The notes beneath the pieces were generated by a model that did no database searches, was not told where the DNA came from, and worked only from the letters and a program-made list of their open reading frames with translations. This document shows positions 26,178-34,535 of a DNA stretch of 64,000 nucleotides, in pieces. Numbering within the stretch: position 1 is the stretch's first letter; every line of letters begins with the position of its first letter. The position numbers and the translations under genes are program-made. Source of the DNA: Nocardioides allogilvus (GTDB taxonomy: Bacteria > Actinomycetota > Actinomycetes > Propionibacteriales > Nocardioidaceae); the NCBI RefSeq assembly GCF_003047285.1, contig NZ_PZYX01000006.1, positions 148,280-212,279 on the forward strand. Direction: 5' to 3'.

Positions 26178-28228
26178 CAGGCCACCCCTCTCTCGGTGTG
26201 CGTCCGGACGGTGCCGGCCAGCGACTCGGCGCTGACCTCGGCGACCGGGAGGTGCTCGGCGCCGAGCACGTCGGCCAGCCGGGCGGCGAGCCCGAGCCGC
26301 AGCGGGCCGGACTCGGAGTCGATGACGATCGTGGTGACACGCAGGCCGGCGAGGTGCTCCGCGGCCTGCAGGGAACGGGCCACGGCGTCGGGTCCGTCGG
26401 TGGCGCGACCGTCGGTCACCACCACCAGCAACGGGCGGAGCCGCGGGTCACGCAGCCGCTCGCGCCGCAGCACGGTCGCGGCCTCGAGGAGACCTGCGGC
26501 CAGCGGCGTACGCCCCCCGGCCGGAAGCTCGTCCAGGCGCTGCGCGGCGATCTCGACCGAGTGGGTCGGCGGCAGCGCGAGCTCGGCGTCCTGGGCGCGG
26601 AAGGTGATCAGCCCGACCTTGTCGCGGCGGCGGTAGGCGTCCATCAGCAGCGACAGCACGGCGGTCTTGACCTGGGTCATCCGCTTGCGCGCGGCCATCG
26701 AGCCGGAGGCGTCGACGCAGAAGAGGACGAGGTTGGCCTCGCGGCCCTCGCGGACGGCGACCCTCAAGTCTTCGGACCGGACGTCGACGCGACCGCTCGT
26801 GCGACCCCGCGCGGGTTGCTTGCCGGCTGCAGCCAGCAGTGTCTCGACCAGGTGCAGCGAACCGCTCGTGCCGGCCGTGGCGCCCACGCGCCGACCGGTG
26901 CGCGAGAGAGCACGGCTGCGGCGGCCGGCGGCGCCGTCACCGAGGCCCTGGACGGTGAAGAGCTTGGGGCGGTAGGCCGCCGCGGCACCGACCACCGACT
27001 CCGCGCTCGGACCTGAGTCTTGAGAAGACTCAGGTCCAAGGGGCGGCTCGCTGTCCCCCTCGGACGTCATGGGATCTGGCTGTTCGGACGACCCGTCCTC
27101 ATGACGTCCCGGATCGTCGTCGGGCGAGCCGGGCGAGTCGGGGCCCTCCGGCGAGTCGGGCCCCTCCGGCCCCTCCGGCCCCTCCGGCGGCTCGGGCGGC
27201 AGCTCGTCGTCGCCGAGCAGCTGGTCGAGCAGGTCCTCGTCGAGGCCGGGGGCGTCGAACGGGTTGCGGCGACGGCGGTGCGGCAGCGACAGCAGCGCGG
27301 CCCGGCGGATGTCGGCGCGGGTGACCTCGTCGCGGCCCTCCCAGGCGGCGTGCGCGACGGCGGTGCGGGCGGTGACGATGTCGGCCCGCAGCCCGTCGAC
27401 CTCGAAGGCGGCGCAGATCTCGGCGATCTTGAGCAGGGCGGCGTCCGTGAGCCGCACCTTGGGCAGGTGGTCGCGAGCGGACGAGATCCGCTCGGTCAGG
27501 GAGCGGTCGCGGTCGCGGTAGCGCTCGGTGAAGGCGGTCGCGTCGAGGTCGAAGGCCATCCGTCGCCGTACGACCTCGGCGCGCAGCGTGGGCTCGCGCG
27601 GCGCGGCGACCTCGACGGTCAGCCCGAAGCGGTCGAGGAGCTGCGGGCGGAGCTCGCCCTCCTCGGGGTTCATGGTGCCGATCAGCACGAAGCGGGCGGC
27701 GTGCTCGACCGAGACACCGTCACGCTCGATGGTGACCTGGCCCATCGCGGCAGCGTCGAGCAGCAGGTCGACGAGGTGGTCGTGGAGCAGGTTGACCTCG
27801 TCGACGTAGAGGATGCCGCGGTGGGCGCGGGCGAGGAGTCCGGGCTCGTACTCGACCTTGCCGTGCGACAGGGCCCGCTCGAGGTGCAGCGACCCGAGCA
27901 CGCGGTCCTCGGTGGCACCCACCGGCAGCTCGACGAGGCGGACCGGGCGCGTGAGCACCGACGCGTCGGCGGCGAAGGGGCCGTCGGGCGAGGTCGCGGA
28001 CGGGTTGGTCGGATCGATCGAGAAGCGGTCGTCGGCATAGACGTCGACCGGCGGCAGCACCGCCGCCAGCGCGCGGACGGTGGTCGACTTGGCCGTGCCC
28101 TTCTCGCCGCGCACCAGCACCCCACCGATCTCGGGCGCGATGGTGGTGAGGACGAGGGCGAGGCCCATGTCGTCGAGCGCGTCGGCCTCGCAACCGAGGA
28201 CGGCAGAAAATGGGTAGTGCTGTGGCAT
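26177..28228 (-). CDS. Fused ChlI/ChlD-type chelatase protein (AAA+ and VWA), probable CobN partner
   Basis: A 683-residue protein combining the AAA+ motor and the VWA subunit of a Mg/Co-chelatase. The AAA+ domain (1 to about 320) has VRGEKGTAKSTTVRALA (Walker A), GILYVDEVNLLHDHLVD (Walker B) and GTMNPEEGELRPQLLDRFG. An acidic, Pro/Gly-rich linker follows (about 340-410). The VWA domain (about 490-683) has the MIDAS motif VDASGSMAARK. As CobN here has no separate CobS/CobT chelatase partners, this protein very probably drives cobalt insertion. First gene of unit C under riboswitch 3. Confidence 0.93.
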   Translation of the reverse strand: MPQHYPFSAVLGCEADALDDMGLALVLTTIAPEIGGVLVRGEKGTAKSTTVRALAAVLPPVDVYADDRFSIDPTNPSATSPDGPFAADASVLTRPVRLVELPVGATEDRVLGSLHLERALSHGKVEYEPGLLARAHRGILYVDEVNLLHDHLVDLLLDAAAMGQVTIERDGVSVEHAARFVLIGTMNPEEGELRPQLLDRFGLTVEVAAPREPTLRAEVVRRRMAFDLDATAFTERYRDRDRSLTERISSARDHLPKVRLTDAALLKIAEICAAFEVDGLRADIVTARTAVAHAAWEGRDEVTRADIRRAALLSLPHRRRRNPFDAPGLDEDLLDQLLGDDELPPEPPEGPEGPEGPDSPEGPDSPGSPDDDPGRHEDGSSEQPDPMTSEGDSEPPLGPESSQDSGPSAESVVGAAAAYRPKLFTVQGLGDGAAGRRSRALSRTGRRVGATAGTSGSLHLVETLLAAAGKQPARGRTSGRVDVRSEDLRVAVREGREANLVLFCVDASGSMAARKRMTQVKTAVLSLLMDAYRRRDKVGLITFRAQDAELALPPTHSVEIAAQRLDELPAGGRTPLAAGLLEAATVLRRERLRDPRLRPLLVVVTDGRATDGPDAVARSLQAAEHLAGLRVTTIVIDSESGPLRLGLAARLADVLGAEHLPVAEVSAESLAGTVRTHTERGVA

Positions 28229-28260
28229 GTGAGGCTCCCGCTCGCTTCGCCAAGAAAATG

Positions 28261-28374
28261 GTCGGACGCGAGGCCGGTCTTCGGACTTGTCAGGTCCCCT
28301 CGAGAGGGGCCTGATTCACCGCAGCGGGCCTGTGCCGGACTTTCACCGGCTTCCCAGATTCTCCCCTCCGACGC
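28261..28374 (-). ncRNA. Cobalamin riboswitch 3 (upstream of unit C)
   Basis: On the minus strand the core GGGAAGCCGGTGAAAGTCCGG is present (GAAGCCGGTGAAAGTCCGG is its key part), then CCGCTGCGGTGA, a GC-rich internal hairpin (CCCCTCTCGAGGGG) and ACAAGTCCGAAGACCGGCCT. Arms GTCGGA (28368-28373) and TCCGAC (28261-28266) close P1. The chelatase ATG lies 32 bases downstream. Confidence 0.94.
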
Positions 28375-28444
28375 ATGCTCAACGTTTCCGATGAGCCGGC
28401 CGTCAGGGCACCTCGTGCCTGCCGAGACGATAGCGTGCGGGCCC

Positions 28445-29656
28445 GTGGCCCCCTCCCCCCGTCCATCCCTGCCAGCCGTGACCGTCGTCGGGATCGGCGC
28501 CGACGGCTGGTCCGGGGTGCCTGCCCATCTCCGCGACCTGGTCCTGGCCGCGCCCGTCGTCGTCGGCGGCGCCCGCCACCTCGACCTGCTGCCGGACGTC
28601 CCCGGTCAGCAGCGCCTGGCCTGGCCGTCCCCACTGCGCGCCGGGCTCGCCGAGCTGGTCGCGGAGTCCCCCGGCCTCGTCGCCCTCGCCTCCGGTGACC
28701 CGCTCGTCTCCGGCATCGGCACGACCCTGATCGACGTGCTCGGCGCCGAGCACGTCGTCCTGCACCCCGCTGTCTCCTCGGTGGCGCTCGCCCGGGCCCG
28801 GCTCGGCTGGCCGGCCGAGTCGTGCGCCGTCGTCAGCCTCGTCGGTCGCGACCCCGCCCTGGTGCTGCGCGAGCTCGCCCCCGGACGGCGCGTCCTCGTG
28901 CTGTCGTCCGACGAGCACACGCCCGGCCAGGTCGCCGCCCTGCTGACCGACGTGGGGTACGGCGCCAGCACCCTGCACGTCCTCGGCGAGCTCGGCGCTC
29001 CGTCGGAGTCGCACGCGACCGGCGTGGCACAGGACTGGCGCGAGACGTCGCCGCGGCTGCACGTCCTCGCCCTCGAGCTGGTCGGTCCGCCCCGCTTCGG
29101 CTGGACAGCCGGGCTGCCCGACGACGCCTTCGAGCACGACGGCCAGCTGACCAAGCGCGACCTGCGCGCCTCCGCCCTGGCCCGGCTCGCGCCCGTCCCC
29201 GGCGAGCACCTCTGGGACGTCGGCGCCGGCGCCGGCTCGATCGGGATCGAGTGGATGCGCGCCCACCCGACCTGCACGACCACCGCGATCGAGGGCAACC
29301 CCGACCGAGCGGCCCGCATCGCGAGGAACGCCTCGCGCCTCGGCGTACCCGGCCTGTCCGTGGTGACCGGCCGCGCGCCCGACGCCCTCGCCGGCCTACG
29401 CCGGCCCGACGCGATCTTCATCGGCGGCGGCGCGACCGCTCCGGGTGTCCTCGACACCTGCCTGGCCGCACTGTCGCCCGGCGGCCGGCTCGTCGTCCAC
29501 GGCGTGACGCTCGAGACCGAGCAACGCCTGGCCCAGGCCTACACCGAGCACGGCGGCGAGCTGACGCGCATCGGCGTCGAGACCGCCGCGCCCGTCGGCA
29601 CCTTCACGGGCTGGACGCCTGCGCGCAGCGTCACCCAGTGGGCGTTCTCGGGCTAA
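28445..29656 (+). CDS. cobL: Precorrin-6Y C5,15-methyltransferase (decarboxylating) CobL
   Basis: Methylates C5 and C15 and decarboxylates the acetate chain at C12. It has 403 residues from GTG 28445. The CbiE-like domain (1 to about 210) has VTVVGIGADGWSGVPAHLRD and ALASGDPLVSGIGTTLI; the CbiT-like domain (about 225-403) has LTKRDLRASALARLAP, LWDVGAGAGSIGIEWMR and FIGGGATAPGVLD. An in-frame ATG at 28391 would add 18 residues. A -10-like TAGCGT lies eight bases before the GTG, so a leaderless message is likely. Divergent from unit C; no riboswitch of its own on this strand. Confidence 0.93.
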   Translation: MAPSPRPSLPAVTVVGIGADGWSGVPAHLRDLVLAAPVVVGGARHLDLLPDVPGQQRLAWPSPLRAGLAELVAESPGLVALASGDPLVSGIGTTLIDVLGAEHVVLHPAVSSVALARARLGWPAESCAVVSLVGRDPALVLRELAPGRRVLVLSSDEHTPGQVAALLTDVGYGASTLHVLGELGAPSESHATGVAQDWRETSPRLHVLALELVGPPRFGWTAGLPDDAFEHDGQLTKRDLRASALARLAPVPGEHLWDVGAGAGSIGIEWMRAHPTCTTTAIEGNPDRAARIARNASRLGVPGLSVVTGRAPDALAGLRRPDAIFIGGGATAPGVLDTCLAALSPGGRLVVHGVTLETEQRLAQAYTEHGGELTRIGVETAAPVGTFTGWTPARSVTQWAFSG

Positions 29657-30240
29657 CCCTTCCCTCGCGGCGCGGCCCGGACGTGCGCACGCTCGCCCTG
29701 CTTGCCGACGAGGCTGAGGAACTCCACCGGCCCTGAGCTGGTGGCTCCGAACCAGTGCGGGGTGCGGGTGTCGAACTCGGCGGCCTCGCCCGGTCCGAGG
29801 ATCAGGTCGTGCTCGCCGAGCACCAGGCGGAGCTGGCCGTTGAGGACGAACGCCCAGTCGTAGCCCTCGTGGGTGCGCAGCTCGGGCTCGGCGTCGTCGC
29901 GACCGGCGGGCAGCACGAACTTGTAGGCCTGGACGCCTCCGGGCCGGTTGGTCAGCGGCAGGATCGTCGCGCCGCCGCTGCCGGCGATCGGGCGCAGGTT
30001 CACCCGCGGGTCGCCCGTGGGCGGTGCGCCGACGAGCTCGTCCAGCGTGACGCCGTACGCGCGTGCCAGCGGCAGCAGCTGCTCCAGGGTGGGCCGACGA
30101 AGACCCGCCTCGAGCCGGGACAGAGTGCTGGTCGAGATGCCGGTCTCGTGAGCCACCTCACTGAGCGTGCTGTCGCGGCGCTGACGCAGCAGCTTCAGCC
30201 GCGGGCCCACGCCGTCGAGGGTGCGGTCCGTCTCATACAT
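29653..30240 (-). CDS. XRE-family regulator with cupin sensor domain
   Basis: A 195-residue transcription factor. Residues about 10-68 form an XRE helix-turn-helix (LSEVAHETGISTSTLSRLEAG), and residues about 110-185 a small cupin barrel (EGYDWAFVLNGQLRLVLGEH, AEFDTRTPHWFGAT). The family senses small ligands or metals. It diverges from the methyltransferase at 30336, which it probably regulates, and its stop overlaps the cobL stop. Between the two genes lie paired ATTTGC/GCAAAT elements (30249-30254, 30274-30279) that could be its operator. Confidence 0.9.
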   Translation of the reverse strand: MYETDRTLDGVGPRLKLLRQRRDSTLSEVAHETGISTSTLSRLEAGLRRPTLEQLLPLARAYGVTLDELVGAPPTGDPRVNLRPIAGSGGATILPLTNRPGGVQAYKFVLPAGRDDAEPELRTHEGYDWAFVLNGQLRLVLGEHDLILGPGEAAEFDTRTPHWFGATSSGPVEFLSLVGKQGERAHVRAAPRGKG

Positions 30241-30248
30241 GTCTCGTA

Positions 30249-30279
30249 ATTTGCCAGTTCAGCAACAACGTTTGCAAAT
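30249..30279. promoter_or_regulatory. Inverted repeat between cupin-XRE regulator and methyltransferase
   Basis: ATTTGC (30249-30254) and GCAAAT (30274-30279) form an inverted repeat; the right half belongs to an 8-base palindrome TTTGCAAA (30271-30278). Location in the divergent promoter suggests an operator for the XRE protein. No binding data; short repeats like this may be chance. Confidence 0.35.
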
Positions 30280-30335
30280 CCGCCATCCGGCGGTCACTGT
30301 CGAAGAGACGAGCACACCTTGATCGAGGAGACCGC

Positions 30336-30959
30336 GTGACGCACACGTTCGACAACGAGTACTGGGACCAGATCTGGCAGGGCGATCGCGCCCAGGCCAT
30401 GGCCACCAGCCAGCCCAACCCGCACTTGCTGACGGAGGTCGCTGACCTCACGCCCGGGACCGCCCTCGACGCCGGCTGCGGGGCCGGGGCCGAGGCGATC
30501 TGGCTCGCCTCGTGCGGCTGGCAGGTCACCGCGGCCGACATCGCCACCGATGCACTCGCACGCGCAGCCGAACGTGCCGACGCGAACGGCGTGCAGGTGG
30601 AGTGGGTCGAGGCAGACCTGTCCGTGTGGGAGCCGGAGGCGCCGTACGACCTGGTGACCACGCACTATGCGCACCCCTCGATCCCGCAGCTGGAGTTCTA
30701 CGACCGGATCGCAACGTGGGTGGCGCCCGGCGGCACGCTGCTGATCGTCGGCCACCTCCACCACGGAGGCCACGGTCATGGTCACGGCCATGGTCACGGC
30801 CACGAGCCTCCCGCCGCCGCGTCGGCGACCGCAGCCACCATCACGGCGCGGCTGGACCCGGCCGCGTGGGAGGTCGTGACCGCTCAGGAGTCGCAGCGGA
30901 CCGTGCCCGGCAGCGACAAGGTGCTGCACGACGTGGTCGTCCGGGCCACGCGCCGTTGA
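30336..30959 (+). CDS. Class I SAM-dependent methyltransferase with His-Gly-rich insert
   Basis: A 207-residue Rossmann methyltransferase. LDAGCGAGAEAIWLASCGW (near 47) is motif I; VEADLSVWEPEAPYDLVTTHYA and WVAPGGTLLIVGH follow. Between the strand-6 end and the last helices it carries HHGGHGHGHGHGHGHE (about 148-163), a probable transition-metal site encoded by short GGTCAC/GGTCAT repeats. The core resembles TehB-like methyltransferases. It is paired divergently with the cupin-XRE regulator inside the cobalamin region. The substrate is unknown; the histidine stretch could sense or hold cobalt, nickel or zinc. Confidence 0.85.
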   Translation: MTHTFDNEYWDQIWQGDRAQAMATSQPNPHLLTEVADLTPGTALDAGCGAGAEAIWLASCGWQVTAADIATDALARAAERADANGVQVEWVEADLSVWEPEAPYDLVTTHYAHPSIPQLEFYDRIATWVAPGGTLLIVGHLHHGGHGHGHGHGHGHEPPAAASATAATITARLDPAAWEVVTAQESQRTVPGSDKVLHDVVVRATRR

Positions 30960-30962
30960 GGC

Positions 30963-31592
30963 CTACTCCCGAGCCGAGTAGCGCTCCGCGTGCACGACGC
31001 CCTCGAGCGGCGAGCGGTGCCGCCACCCGAACCGCTCGAGGTCCGGCACGTCCGGTAGCTCGGAGACGGCGCCGACGCACAGCCACGCGACCGGGCGGAC
31101 GTGGGCCGGGAAGCCGACGAGGTCGCGGAGGAACTCCTCGCGGTAGAAGCTGACCCAGCCGACGCCTAGGCCCTCGGCGGTCGCGGCGAGCCAGAGGTTC
31201 TGGATGGCGCAGACGACGGAGTAGAGCCCCGCGTCGGCGATGGCGTGCCGGCCCAGCACGTTGGGCCCGCCGCGCGACGGGTCGTAGCCGACGACGATCC
31301 CCAGCCCGGACTCGACGATCCCCTCGACCTTGATCTTGTCGAAGGTCTCGGACCGCTCACCGTCCAGCGTTGCGGCGTACGTCGATCGCTCGGCGTCGAC
31401 ATGGGAGCGGAACGACGCCAGCGTCGATGCAGCGCGCACCAGCACGAAGTCCCACGGCTGGCTCATCCCGACGCTCGGCGCGCAGTGGGCCGCGGCCAGC
31501 ACCCGCTGGAGCACCTCGGGCGCGACCGGCTCGCCGGTGAACTCCCGGCGGGTGTCGCGGCGGCGGTTGATGACGTCGTAGAGGTCGTTCAC
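30963..31592 (-). CDS. bluB: 5,6-dimethylbenzimidazole synthase BluB
   Basis: Flavin-destroying enzyme that makes the B12 lower ligand from FMNH2 and O2, consistent with an aerobic pathway. It has 209 residues in the nitroreductase fold. RRRDTRREFTGEPVAPEVLQ at the start, APSVGMSQPWDFVLV near 40, IVVGYDPSRGGPNVLGRH near 100, and AAEGLGVGWVSFYRE-like TAEGLGVGWVSFYREEFL are BluB signatures that separate it from ordinary nitroreductases. The GTG start overlaps the cobM stop. Last gene of unit D. Confidence 0.95.
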   Translation of the reverse strand: MNDLYDVINRRRDTRREFTGEPVAPEVLQRVLAAAHCAPSVGMSQPWDFVLVRAASTLASFRSHVDAERSTYAATLDGERSETFDKIKVEGIVESGLGIVVGYDPSRGGPNVLGRHAIADAGLYSVVCAIQNLWLAATAEGLGVGWVSFYREEFLRDLVGFPAHVRPVAWLCVGAVSELPDVPDLERFGWRHRSPLEGVVHAERYSARE

Positions 31593-32341
31593 CGCTTGGA
31601 GCTCCGGTCACGCGTGGGGGCGTAGAGGTAGGACTCCCCGCCGTCGGCCGGCGCCAGCGCGCGACCGACGAGGATCACCGCCGCCATCCTCAGCCCGGCC
31701 TCCTCGACCAGGTCGGCGATGGTGGCGACCGTGCCGCGCAGCACCAGCTCGTCCGGCTGGCTCGCGCGGTGCACGACGGCGACCGGGCAGTCGGCGCCGT
31801 ACTCCTCCTCGAGCTCCTCCATGAGTGAACGGGTGCGGGTGATCGCGAGGTGCAGGACCAGCGTGGCGCCGGTCGCGGCGAAGGCCGCGAGCGACTCCCC
31901 CGACGGCATCGCGGTCGAGCGCGCCTGCACCCGGGTGAGCACGACCGACTGCGCGACGAGCGGCACGGTCAGCTCGCGGCCGAGGAGCGCGGCGGCCGCG
32001 GCGTAGGCGGGCACGCCGGGCGTGACGTCCCACGGCACCCCGGCAGCGTCGAGGCGGCGGGTCTGCTCGGCGAGCGCTGAGTAGACCGACAGGTCGCCCG
32101 AGGCGAGCCGCACGACGTCCTTGCCCTCGTGGTGGGCCGAGACGAGGCGCTCGACGATCTCGTCGAGGTCGAGGTCCTGGGTGTCGACCAGGGTCGCCTC
32201 CGGGCTCACGTGGCCGAGCACCTCGGGATCGAGGTAGGACCCCGGGAACAGCACGACGTCGGCGGCCCCCAGCAGCCGGGTCGCGCGCACGGTCAGCAGG
32301 TCGGCGACCCCCGGGCCGGCCCCGACGAAGTGGACGGTCAT
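31589..32341 (-). CDS. cobM: Precorrin-4 C11-methyltransferase CobM
   Basis: SAM-dependent methylation of precorrin-4 at C11. It has 250 residues from ATG 32341. VHFVGAGPGVADLLTVRATR, LVDTQDLDLDEIVE, VRLASGDLSVYSALAEQ and ITRTRSLMEELEEEYGAD follow the CobM/CbiF pattern. ATGA overlap with cobIJ upstream, and GTGA-type overlap with bluB downstream. Confidence 0.95.
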   Translation of the reverse strand: MTVHFVGAGPGVADLLTVRATRLLGAADVVLFPGSYLDPEVLGHVSPEATLVDTQDLDLDEIVERLVSAHHEGKDVVRLASGDLSVYSALAEQTRRLDAAGVPWDVTPGVPAYAAAAALLGRELTVPLVAQSVVLTRVQARSTAMPSGESLAAFAATGATLVLHLAITRTRSLMEELEEEYGADCPVAVVHRASQPDELVLRGTVATIADLVEEAGLRMAAVILVGRALAPADGGESYLYAPTRDRSSKR

Positions 32342-33855
32342 CAGGCGTCCACGAAGCGCGGCGTCCAGACGCCGGCCGGACTGACCCGCGTCCCCGAGGC
32401 CCCGATGATCAGCAGGCACTTCATGTCGATGCTCGCCGGGTCGAGCTCGGCGAGCGTGGTCACCGTCAACGACTCCTCGGCCCGGCCGACGTCACGACCG
32501 ACGACCACGACGGTGTCGGGCTTGCGGTGCTCGAGCAGCACCTCCTGGGCCGTCGCGACCTGGGAGGTGCGCGAGCGCGACGCGGGGTTGTAGATCGCCA
32601 GCACCAGGTCGGCCTCGGCGATCGCGCGCAACCGGCGCTCGACCACCGCCCACGGCTTGAGCCGGTCGGAGAGCGAGACGACCGCGAAGTCGCCGCCGAT
32701 CGGGGCACCGGCCCGCGCCGCCACGGCCTGCACGGCGCTGAGTCCGGGCAGGACGCGGATCGACACATCGGCGTACGCCGCGTCGTCGGCCGCCTCGAAG
32801 ACGGCAGCCGCCATCCCGAAGACCCCGGCGTCGCCGCCGGACACGACCGCGACCCGCTCGCCGGCGCGTGCGAGGTCGAGCGCGATGCGGGCGCGGTCGA
32901 CCTCGACCGTGTTGCCGGAGGCGTGCCGGGTCAGGCCGGCACGCTGCGGCACCCGCTCGACGTAGGGCCCGTAGCCGACGACGTGGTCGACCTCCGCGAG
33001 CGCCGCGGAGACCTCGGGCGTCAGCCAGCCGTCCGGGCCGGGCCCGAGGCCGACGACGAGGAGCTCGGCGGCGGGCTCGGGGGCCACCTCGACGGCCTCG
33101 TCGAGACCGTGCCGGAGGCGAACGCGGCTCGTGGCGTGAGCCGTGTCGCCGGGCACGACCACGAGCGAGAAGTAGGGGACGGACTCCGGATCGACGTCCG
33201 CGACGGGCAGCCATCGTTCCTCCGGCTGGGACGCCCGCTCGACGTACCACGCACCGTCGAGACGACCAGCCTGCTCGAGCGCCGAGCGCACCGCCGGGAA
33301 GGTGCGGCCGAGCTTCATGATGATGGCCGCGTCCGTGTCGGCCAGCCGACGCGCGAGCTCGGGCTCGGGCAGCGTCCCGGGCAGGACCGTGAGCACGTCG
33401 GACTGGCGCACCAGCGGCGTCGAGATCGTGGCGGTGGCCGCTGCGAAGGCAGGGACCCCCGGCACCACCTCGGTGTCGTAGACCTCGCCGAAGCGGTCGT
33501 GGAGGTACATGGACGAGCCGTAGAAGAGCGGGTCGCCCTCGGCGAGCAGGACCACGTCGCGGCCGGCGTCGAGGTGCCGCGCCAGTCGGACGGCGCAGGA
33601 CTCGTAGAAGTCGGCCATCGCCCCGACGTAGCCGCCGGGGTGGTTGGTGGTCCCGGTCGTGACCGGGTAGCGGAGCTCCTCCTCGACAGCGCCGGCCGGG
33701 ATGACGTCGGCAGCGATGCGGCGAGCGTGCGACTGCTTGCGGACACCTGCGTGGTAGGCCACGACGTCGGCGGCGGCGATGAGCCGGGCCGCCTTGATCG
33801 TCATCAGCTCCGGGTCACCCGGGCCGATCCCCACGACCGTGAACCTGCCTGTCAT
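32341..33855 (-). CDS. cobIJ: CobI-CobJ fusion: precorrin-2 C20- and precorrin-3B C17-methyltransferase
   Basis: A 504-residue bifunctional enzyme. Residues 1 to about 255 are CobI, with VVGIGPGDPELMTIKAARL, HPGGYVGAMADFY and LLAEGDPLFYGSSMYLHDR. Residues about 265-504 are CobJ, with VVGLGPGPDGWLTPEVSAAL, VVSGGDAGVFGMAAAVFE, LPGLSAVQAVAARAGAP and LAIYNPASRSRTSQ. The same fusion order is known from mycobacteria. Its ATG overlaps the cobH stop. Confidence 0.96.
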   Translation of the reverse strand: MTGRFTVVGIGPGDPELMTIKAARLIAAADVVAYHAGVRKQSHARRIAADVIPAGAVEEELRYPVTTGTTNHPGGYVGAMADFYESCAVRLARHLDAGRDVVLLAEGDPLFYGSSMYLHDRFGEVYDTEVVPGVPAFAAATATISTPLVRQSDVLTVLPGTLPEPELARRLADTDAAIIMKLGRTFPAVRSALEQAGRLDGAWYVERASQPEERWLPVADVDPESVPYFSLVVVPGDTAHATSRVRLRHGLDEAVEVAPEPAAELLVVGLGPGPDGWLTPEVSAALAEVDHVVGYGPYVERVPQRAGLTRHASGNTVEVDRARIALDLARAGERVAVVSGGDAGVFGMAAAVFEAADDAAYADVSIRVLPGLSAVQAVAARAGAPIGGDFAVVSLSDRLKPWAVVERRLRAIAEADLVLAIYNPASRSRTSQVATAQEVLLEHRKPDTVVVVGRDVGRAEESLTVTTLAELDPASIDMKCLLIIGASGTRVSPAGVWTPRFVDA

Positions 33856-34535
33856 TCCTGCTCCTGGGCCAGTGCGTTGAGGGCGGACGAGGTCATCGCG
33901 GATCCACCGCGGCGGCCCAGGACGGTGACGAACGGGATGTCGATCCCGTGCTCCCCGCTGAGGTCGACCAGGGCCTGCTTGGACTCGGCGGCGCCGATGA
34001 AGCCGACCGGGCAGCCGACGATCGCGGCCGGTCGCGGACCTCCGTCGAGGACCATCTCGAGCAGGTGGAACAGCGCCGTCGGCGCGTTGCCGATCGCGAC
34101 GACCGCGCCCTCGAGGTGCGGCTCCCACAGCGAGACGGCGGCGGCGGTGCGGGTCGTGCGCCACTCCCGCGCCAGGTCGGGCGTGCGCTCGTCGTTGAGG
34201 AAGCAGAGCACCTCGTTGTCGCGCGGCAGCCGCGCCCGGGTCACGCCGGTCGCGACCATCGTGGCGTCGCACAGCATCGGCGCCCCGGCCTCCAGCGCCG
34301 TCCGCGCGGCCGAGATCAGCCCGGGGTGGATGACCAGGTCGGCGGCGAGGTCGACCTGCCCGCTGCCGTGGATCATCCGGACGGCGAGCTTCTCCGCGTC
34401 GGCGGGCACGCCGCTGAGGTCCGACTCGCGGCGGATGGTCGCGAACGAGTCGACATAGATGTCCGGGCCGACGTCGACGTAGTCGTAGTGCCGCTGCGGC
34501 CGGCGCAGGCCGGGCAGCTGGGTCAGGTCGGTCAT
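33852..34535 (-). CDS. cobH: Precorrin-8X methylmutase CobH
   Basis: Moves the C11 methyl group to C12, giving hydrogenobyrinic acid. It has 227 residues from ATG 34535. VRMIHGSGQVDLAADLVIHP carries the catalytic histidine near 55; LCDATMVATGVTRARLP and AAIVGCPVGFIGAAESKQAL are conserved. Overlaps cobG and cobIJ by four bases. Confidence 0.96.
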   Translation of the reverse strand: MTDLTQLPGLRRPQRHYDYVDVGPDIYVDSFATIRRESDLSGVPADAEKLAVRMIHGSGQVDLAADLVIHPGLISAARTALEAGAPMLCDATMVATGVTRARLPRDNEVLCFLNDERTPDLAREWRTTRTAAAVSLWEPHLEGAVVAIGNAPTALFHLLEMVLDGGPRPAAIVGCPVGFIGAAESKQALVDLSGEHGIDIPFVTVLGRRGGSAMTSSALNALAQEQE

